DNA of 64,000 nucleotides from an uncultured Candidatus Melainabacteria bacterium (GTDB lineage Bacteria > Cyanobacteriota > Vampirovibrionia > Gastranaerophilales > Gastranaerophilaceae), in assembly GCA_934757255.1 (NCBI GenBank), contig CAKVLL010000003.1, positions 1 to 64,000 of the forward strand. The letters are read 5' to 3'. How positions within the stretch are numbered: position 1 is the first letter of the stretch; each line of letters begins with the position of its first letter. The translations under genes were made by a program, and so were the position numbers. This document shows, in pieces, positions 58,999 to 64,000 of this stretch. The notes below the pieces were generated by a model that was not told where the DNA came from, made no database searches, and worked only from the letters and a program-made list of their open reading frames with translations.

Positions 58999-60938
58999 TG
59001 GAATACATAGTAGAAAAAACACAAAAAGTTAAAAAGCTTTCAGAAGAAGATAAACTCACTCTTTCTAAAAAGATTTCAGAGGAGTTTAAGACTTATGATA
59101 ACGCTAGAGCATCTCAACTAGAGAAGGCACAAAAGCTTATTGATGAAGTTTATTTCAAGAAAGTAGTGAAACAAGAAGAAGGTTCTACTAAAGCTTGGAA
59201 AAGCAAGTTAAAGATGGGTAAAGCCTTTATGTTCCATCAAATTTTGAAGGCATTTATTTGGAAAAATATTTACGCCAATATGAATTCTATGTTTGATGTT
59301 TCAGGTGAAAACCTAGAAAGTGATAACAATTCAAACAAACAGAAAACAATGCTTGTTGATATCTGCGAAAAGATGGAATACAGCAAAACTTGCGACAAAG
59401 TTATTGATAAGTCATTGATTTATGGCGAACTTATAAGCTTTTGTACATGGCGTAAACTTGCAGAGGAATACAGAAGACCTATTAGCTTTTTTGATGGCAT
59501 TAAAGAGCCTTCTAAGCTTCTTAAAATTGCATCCGCAGTTGCTAAAGGTGAGAAATTTTACATTGACGAAAGACCTACTTATGATAATCCTTTTATCTAC
59601 TGTGTCGACCCTGCTAACTTTGTATTTGATACTACTCAATCAGACATAAATTGGGAAACTTGCCCTAAAATTAACAGAACTTGGCGCACACCTGAAGATA
59701 TTATCAATAACAAGTATTTTGAAGTTTCTAAAGAAGTAGCGAATGACCTTAGAGAAATGATTAAAACAGGGGCTGATGATGGCAAGTTATCAACTCAAAA
59801 CCCAACATCACTAAAACAAGAAACTAGAAACGGTACTACTGTTGAAATGCTAGAACATTGGGGTGATTTAATGCTTCCTGACGGTACTGTTTTAAGAAAT
59901 TGGTATGCAGTAGTAGTTGCCGGTAAGTATTTAGTAAGATTTGAGAAAAATCCATTCATCATAAATCCGTTTTCTTACGGCACATACTTCCAAGACCCTG
60001 ATACAAAGAGAGGTATTTCTCCTCTATATTCAATTCTTGACATTGCTGAAACACAAGAAGGTATTCTTAGAAGGACAATGAACCTTCAATCGCTAACAGA
60101 AAACCCACCTGTTTTAGCACCTAAAGGTTTCTTTGGCGATGATACTGATGATATTGACTTATATCCCGGCAAGATTATTGAATACGACCCTCAATTGTAT
60201 TCAGAGTCAAAAGTAACACCTCTTGAATTTGCCGTTAATGTGTTTAGTCAAGATATGAATTACATTGACGATTTAATGTCTGAAATTTCAGGCGTATTCC
60301 CTAATATGGCAGGTGCATCTGAAAATGATAGAACTACTGCAACAGAGATTTCTACAAAGGTAGAAGGTCAATTAACACGTCTAAAAATGCTTTTAGATGT
60401 AATTAATCAAAACCTAATTTTATCAGACGTTAAAAAGATTGCTAAATTAAAAGCTAATTTCACTTTTGGCGATGAAACAGTCTTTGTAAACAATGAAAAC
60501 AAGCCTGAAAACGTAGTAATCAATGATGAAGTTAGACAGGCTGATTACAGATACACTTATGCTGATAGAAGTGCTACTAATGAAAGATTTAACTATGTTG
60601 ATATGGTGGCACAAGCTGTTCAAATGTTTGTTAAAACAGGTCTACAAGTTAATATTGAGGAATTCTTTACTTGGTATATGGAACAGAAAGGTGTTGAAAA
60701 TCCTGAAAGGTTCTTAAATATTCAGCAATTCCTTTCTCCTGAAGTTCAACAGGCACTTTTAAACAATCCAACCTTAGCACCTGTTATACAAGAAATGCAA
60801 AAAAGAGTTGAGATGGCTAAACAAGGTCAGCAATTGCCTGATAATGAGTCAACTCCTCAAATACAAGAGCCTGAACAGCCTAAAACATTACCTGAAACAC
60901 TAAGTGCGCTTCCGGGAAGGAACTTAATGAATGCTTAA
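58998..60938 (+). CDS. Portal (head-tail connector) protein, podovirus type
   Basis: A 646-residue protein starting at a GTG 9 bases after AAGGA, sharing one base with the previous stop. It has the portal-like features DKSLIYGELISFCTWRK, FIYCVDPANFVFDTT, SYGTYFQDPDTKRGISPLYS, LDIAETQEGILRRTMNLQS and a C-terminal helical barrel with TATEISTKVEGQLTRL, ending in a Gln/Pro-rich tail. Twelve copies form the DNA channel at the capsid vertex. Length and the following genes match T7-like or related podophages. Confidence 0.85.
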   Translation: MEYIVEKTQKVKKLSEEDKLTLSKKISEEFKTYDNARASQLEKAQKLIDEVYFKKVVKQEEGSTKAWKSKLKMGKAFMFHQILKAFIWKNIYANMNSMFDVSGENLESDNNSNKQKTMLVDICEKMEYSKTCDKVIDKSLIYGELISFCTWRKLAEEYRRPISFFDGIKEPSKLLKIASAVAKGEKFYIDERPTYDNPFIYCVDPANFVFDTTQSDINWETCPKINRTWRTPEDIINNKYFEVSKEVANDLREMIKTGADDGKLSTQNPTSLKQETRNGTTVEMLEHWGDLMLPDGTVLRNWYAVVVAGKYLVRFEKNPFIINPFSYGTYFQDPDTKRGISPLYSILDIAETQEGILRRTMNLQSLTENPPVLAPKGFFGDDTDDIDLYPGKIIEYDPQLYSESKVTPLEFAVNVFSQDMNYIDDLMSEISGVFPNMAGASENDRTTATEISTKVEGQLTRLKMLLDVINQNLILSDVKKIAKLKANFTFGDETVFVNNENKPENVVINDEVRQADYRYTYADRSATNERFNYVDMVAQAVQMFVKTGLQVNIEEFFTWYMEQKGVENPERFLNIQQFLSPEVQQALLNNPTLAPVIQEMQKRVEMAKQGQQLPDNESTPQIQEPEQPKTLPETLSALPGRNLMNA

Positions 60939-61143
60939 AGAAGATATTTTAAGAGAAAAATATGATTTAGTTACCGGCGAAGATTGCACAAAGCTTAGAA
61001 AACTTGAACTTGATTTTATCGTTGAAAAAGCCAACTCTCAATTAAGTTCAGAAATGCTAAGAGGGATGTTATTGCTCATTAATGAGCGTGATAGATGGGA
61101 AAGAGAGTATCTTGCGCTATGCAAGTCAGCTAACAAGGAGTAA
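60931..61143 (+). CDS. Small head-module protein (70 residues)
   Basis: Overlaps the portal end by 8 bp, with GGAAGG upstream. All helical and charged (LREKYDLVTGEDCTKLRKLE...). Position between portal and scaffold suggests a packaging or assembly helper; not recognised. Confidence 0.6.
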   Translation: MLKEDILREKYDLVTGEDCTKLRKLELDFIVEKANSQLSSEMLRGMLLLINERDRWEREYLALCKSANKE

Positions 61144-61145
61144 TT

Positions 61146-62144
61146 ATGGACACAGATTTTGAAAATACGACAGTTACAGATAATGCAGATAACTCTGCTA
61201 GTGATGAATTAAATCTTGATGAACAGATTGAGAAAGCACTAGATGAGCCTGCAACAGAGCCTACAAATGCTCAAGAAGAAGAAAAGGTTACTACTACTGA
61301 ACCTAAAAAAGAAGAACAGGATAACATCGTTGAATGCCCTGATAAGTTCAAAAATGAAGATGGTTCAATCAATGTTAAAAACCTTGCAAAGTCGTATAAG
61401 GAATTAGAACCTCTTTTAAGCCAAAAGAATTCTTGGGAAAAAGAACGAGCAGAGCTTTTGAAATTCAAGGAACGTTTGGATGCTTTAGATAAGCAAAAAG
61501 AAGAAAATGCTAAGCAAGCAGGTTTTAATTCAGCTTTGGATATGCAACAAACTTATGAAGTTGCACAGTACGAAGCAAACGAATATTTAAAGTATTTGCA
61601 ATACTTAGATGATGAGACTAGAGAAAATGTACAAAACCTATTGTACAGATACGCTAACAATCCATCAGAAAAATTAATGCGTGAAATTGAAGTAGAATTT
61701 GCACCTGATGTTAATAAACGTATTGCAGTACAAGCTGATAGGATGAGAAACAAGTTTGAGCAAGACAAACAAGCTATGGCTGAAACAACCAAACTATCTA
61801 ATATTGAAGATGTTATTTCTAAGTCCGTAGATGCTCACAACGAGTTATTCAACTATGAGCCATTCAAAAATATGTTCGTTAATACATTGCACAGATTTGG
61901 TGATAAGTTCACCTTTGAAGATGCCCAAGTATTAATGAACACAATAGTAGAGCTAAAAAGTGCCTTTGAGGAAGAATTCAAAAAGAATTCTGCTTCTATC
62001 GAAGCAAACAAACAGGCTACTGATAAACTAGCTTCTATTTCAGGTTTAAACTCTGCTACTGCATCTAGTCAGCAAATGGATAGAGTCGATTTAAATAAAT
62101 TGACCAACACCCAACTAGACAAACTGTTAGACAAGTACATATAG
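61146..62144 (+). CDS. Capsid scaffolding protein
   Basis: A 332-residue, acidic, Glu/Lys/Gln-rich coiled-coil protein directly before the capsid gene. The N-terminus is acidic and disordered (residues 1-75), followed by long helices (ELLKFKERLDALDKQKEENA...) and a C-terminal DRVDLNKLTNTQLDKLLDKY that may bind the coat. Scaffolds guide procapsid assembly and then leave. The call rests on composition and position. AAGGAG precedes the ATG. Confidence 0.8.
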   Translation: MDTDFENTTVTDNADNSASDELNLDEQIEKALDEPATEPTNAQEEEKVTTTEPKKEEQDNIVECPDKFKNEDGSINVKNLAKSYKELEPLLSQKNSWEKERAELLKFKERLDALDKQKEENAKQAGFNSALDMQQTYEVAQYEANEYLKYLQYLDDETRENVQNLLYRYANNPSEKLMREIEVEFAPDVNKRIAVQADRMRNKFEQDKQAMAETTKLSNIEDVISKSVDAHNELFNYEPFKNMFVNTLHRFGDKFTFEDAQVLMNTIVELKSAFEEEFKKNSASIEANKQATDKLASISGLNSATASSQQMDRVDLNKLTNTQLDKLLDKYI

Positions 62145-62155
62145 GAGAATAGAAA

Positions 62156-63049
62156 ATGGCGATTGAACAGTTAATAATCGGTACTTTTAATAAGTCATTT
62201 AACAAGTATATCTATGATGATTTAATCATCGGTCAGTTGGCACATACTGAATTCAAAAACGGTGTTAAAAAAGGTGATGAAGTTGATATCGAAATGCCTG
62301 TATTACAAAGATTATTTGATTACACAGGCGGAGACCTTCCTGATGCAGAAGTTGTAACATCTTCTAGCACTAAGGTTCGTATCGACAGAGGTAAAGCATT
62401 CCACTTTGAAGTTAAAAAGCTTGACGAACAACAAATCGAAAATGCGCCTGATATGAAGCAAAAAGTAGATTTGGCTAAAAGATATTCAGAAGATGGTATC
62501 AAACAATTTGCTTCTGCTATCGACCAAGCTTATGCAGGCTTATACACAAGGGCAGGTCATTACTTAGATGATAGTGGTAATGCAATTAATTTAGATGCAA
62601 ATACGGCTAAAGATATTTTGGCTTATATGCAAGCTAAATTCCAAAGAGGTGATGGTAAAGGTCATACTTCTTGGGTTGACGGTCAAATGATTGTTATAGT
62701 TCCACCTGAATATCAATTCTATCTAGGTAAATTAGAAGACTTGAAATATGTAGAGTCAGGTCACAAGAAAATGGCTAAAGGCTTCATTGGTCAGCTTTGT
62801 GGTTGGGATATTCACGTATCTAACAACATTGCTCAAAACGAAGATGGTGCTATGTACCCATTGTTCGGCATCAAAGGTAAAACTTTGGCAGGTGGTGTAT
62901 CTTCTGATTTGAATATGCAACACTATATCCCTGAAAAGAACTTCAACACTAGATACAAAGGTTATGGTTTGTACGGTGTTGGCGCACCTAGAGCCGATTA
63001 CTTCGGTACTGTTAAGATTAAAGCACCTTTGACTTTAAAAGCTTCTTAA
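62156..63049 (+). CDS. Major capsid protein
   Basis: A 297-residue protein with the order expected of a HK97-fold coat: an N-terminal helix (IIGTFNKSFNKYIYDDLI), GVKKGDEVDIEMPVLQ, FHFEVKKLDEQQIENA, QFASAIDQAYAGLYTRAGHY, WVDGQMIVIVPPEYQFYLGK and the C-terminal beta-strands ARADYFGTVKIK. Short for the fold but typical of small podophage coats. AGGAG precedes the ATG and the scaffold gene is 11 bp upstream. Confidence 0.88.
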   Translation: MAIEQLIIGTFNKSFNKYIYDDLIIGQLAHTEFKNGVKKGDEVDIEMPVLQRLFDYTGGDLPDAEVVTSSSTKVRIDRGKAFHFEVKKLDEQQIENAPDMKQKVDLAKRYSEDGIKQFASAIDQAYAGLYTRAGHYLDDSGNAINLDANTAKDILAYMQAKFQRGDGKGHTSWVDGQMIVIVPPEYQFYLGKLEDLKYVESGHKKMAKGFIGQLCGWDIHVSNNIAQNEDGAMYPLFGIKGKTLAGGVSSDLNMQHYIPEKNFNTRYKGYGLYGVGAPRADYFGTVKIKAPLTLKAS

Positions 63050-63120
63050 TGGGTCATATAAGCTTTAGGGGATTGGCACATAATTAATCCCCATTTTTAG
63101 AAATTTATAGGAGAATAATA

Positions 63121-63507
63121 ATGGCACAAGATGTTATAAAAGTTCAGCTTCCTGTTCAAGAAGCTACACAATCTGTTGAAGTTGTTGCTTTTGCAAAACA
63201 AACAGTTACTCCTGCTAATGGTATTAAGATTGAAAAAGCACTTGCCAATAAAAATAACTCTTTAGTTATCGTTGTTGAATGTACTACAGCAGGTGCTATA
63301 ACAATTAAGGCAGGTGACAATTATCCTAACGCTATGCTAGGAGATTTGACTATCACACCTACAAAAGACAAAGTAAATGCAATTCTTCTTGAAGATATTT
63401 CAAGATTTGAAAACAGAGATGGTTCTGTTGACCTTGCATTTGCGTCTACATTTGCAGGCACTATTTACGCTGTTGCTAAAAGAGCAGGGCTTAGACCTAC
63501 TGAATAA
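63121..63507 (+). CDS. Capsid decoration-like protein
   Basis: A 128-residue beta-rich protein directly after the coat gene (VIKVQLPVQEATQSVEVVAF, ITIKAGDNYPNAMLGDL, AFASTFAGTIYAVAKRAG). Its position suggests a decoration or head-completion protein. It has a diverged paralogue in the early operon at 41775-42158 on the other strand. AGGAG precedes the ATG; a terminator follows the stop. Confidence 0.7.
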   Translation: MAQDVIKVQLPVQEATQSVEVVAFAKQTVTPANGIKIEKALANKNNSLVIVVECTTAGAITIKAGDNYPNAMLGDLTITPTKDKVNAILLEDISRFENRDGSVDLAFASTFAGTIYAVAKRAGLRPTE

Positions 63508-63508
63508 T

Positions 63509-63533
63509 AAGAGAGGGGGAAACCCCTCTTTTG
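63509..63533 (+). terminator. Rho-independent terminator after the decoration-like gene
   Basis: Stem AGAGGGG / CCCCTCT around GAAA, followed by TTTT. It also lies at the end of the convergent gene at 63534. Confidence 0.85.
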
Positions 63534-63845
63534 TTATTGAAATCTAGCGGGAACTCCGCTTACCTTTTCTTCACCACTTTCTTGAATTGCATCATCATCC
63601 CAAAAGTCTGATAAGTCGTTGCGCTTCATTTCGCCCCAATAATCATTTTGATTTTTACCACCGGCATATAAATGCCAAACCCTTCCTGTTTTATGGTCAA
63701 TCATAAATTGGTCAGCGCGAAATGTTGGATGCATATATAAGCTGTATCGTTTATAGTCAGAATTGACGTACATTTTGGTCATAAAGACAAAACACAAAGA
63801 TTGAAATACAATTAAAGTCGCAAATAGAACGCAGATTTTTTTCAT
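63534..63845 (-). CDS. Secreted or membrane-anchored phage protein (103 residues)
   Basis: Runs against the late genes. An N-terminal hydrophobic signal/anchor (residues 1-22, MKKICVLFATLIVFQSLCFV) is followed by a polar domain with FMIDHKTGRVWHLYAG and an acidic tail. Starts after AAAGGAG. Location between head genes on the opposite strand suggests an inserted, independently expressed gene (moron). Function unknown. Confidence 0.65.
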   Translation of the reverse strand: MKKICVLFATLIVFQSLCFVFMTKMYVNSDYKRYSLYMHPTFRADQFMIDHKTGRVWHLYAGGKNQNDYWGEMKRNDLSDFWDDDAIQESGEEKVSGVPARFQ

Positions 63846-63857
63846 AGTGGTCTCCTT

Positions 63858-63998
63858 TTAATGATTAATAATAACAATAATAGGCACTATCGCCCAAACT
63901 AAACCAATTGTTGCAAACCATACACCTACTAAAATTATTCCAATTAGTTTAAATATTTTTTCTTTTTCCGTAAGTTCGCTTCCATATTTTTCAGGCAT
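63858..63998 (-). CDS. Small membrane protein (46 residues)
   Basis: Starts MPEKYGSELTEKEKIFKLIG, followed by one long or two short hydrophobic helices (IIVIINH at the end). Directly upstream of, and co-directional with, the anchored protein at 63534, so the two probably act together at the membrane. Its ribosome site lies outside the window. Confidence 0.6.
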   Translation of the reverse strand: MPEKYGSELTEKEKIFKLIGIILVGVWFATIGLVWAIVPIIVIINH

Positions 63999-64000
63999 TC

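Larger units (their letters stand above)
39063..64000. mobile_element. Prophage, left end and about 25 kb (right end outside the window)
   Basis: Integrase and excisionase sit next to a tRNA, followed by about 40 densely packed minus-strand early genes and a plus-strand head module (portal, scaffold, capsid). Gene density, tiny overlapping cistrons and replication/recombination functions (DnaB, RusA, SSB, YqaJ, DUF1071) mark it as a temperate phage. The order portal, small protein, scaffold, major capsid resembles T7-like podoviruses. No large terminase, tail or lysis gene, and no recognisable CI-type repressor, is in the window. Confidence 0.95.

Noticed and set aside
39063..64000. Second copy of the tRNA-Thr 3' end (attR) inside the window
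   Set aside because: No repeat of the tRNA 3' sequence was seen; the prophage runs past the window end.

Overview
The window is AT-rich DNA from a Gram-negative bacterium, written in the standard code with mostly Shine-Dalgarno starts. LpxA, an AMIN-domain amidase, SecA and FtsEX point to a diderm envelope. Together with secreted TPR proteins, an EF-hand/YD-repeat protein family and a U32 peptidase, they fit best with a gut member of the non-photosynthetic cyanobacterial relatives (Vampirovibrionia/Gastranaerophilales). That placement is an inference from gene style, not from a marker gene.

Positions 1-39062 are chromosomal. They hold housekeeping and envelope genes: a PSP1-domain protein and gpsA; a lysozyme-LysM-amidase fusion; a TPR protein; an AMIN amidase and murI; an HD-GYP protein; a WbaP-type sugar transferase; lpxA; ispF; two lipid-linked sugar glycosyltransferases; and speE with a HIT protein. 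A minus-strand run follows: half-transketolase, ftsE, ftsX, HDOD, a REC/degenerate-GGDEF protein and an isochorismatase-like hydrolase. After that come tRNA-Gln, a phosphomannomutase, secA, a MATE exporter, pth, a TPR protein and a U32 peptidase. This half also carries repeats: a (GTA)19 microsatellite, a DUF559 endonuclease-like gene bracketed by two copies of a palindromic element, two related palindromes inserted in frame inside the U32 gene, and a 33-bp perfect inverted repeat.

From 39063 to the window end is a prophage integrated at the 3' end of tRNA-Thr(CGT); its right end lies beyond the window. About 40 short, overlapping early genes run on the minus strand (57149 down to 39123): integrase and excisionase, nucleotide and replication functions (RusA, DnaB, a lambda O-like initiator containing iterons), recombination genes (SSB, YqaJ exonuclease, a DUF1071 annealing protein), a ParB-like protein and many tiny proteins. 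A roughly 800-bp non-coding, structured control region (57192-57989) separates them from late genes on the plus strand: a putative small terminase, portal, scaffold, major capsid and a decoration-like protein.

The most striking feature is in the early region. Three consecutive genes (49604-52373, minus strand) encode an E1/ThiF-like adenylating enzyme, an 85-residue ubiquitin-like beta-grasp protein ending in glycine, and a JAB/JAMM isopeptidase with an intact metal motif fused to a zinc ribbon. This is a compact phage-borne ubiquitin-like modification cassette, with a ParB-related gene a few cistrons downstream. Other notable points are a predicted origin inside the initiator gene, a decoration-like head protein present both as a late gene and as a diverged early gene on the opposite strand, and an early operon punctuated by terminator hairpins below a structured leader, which suggests antitermination.
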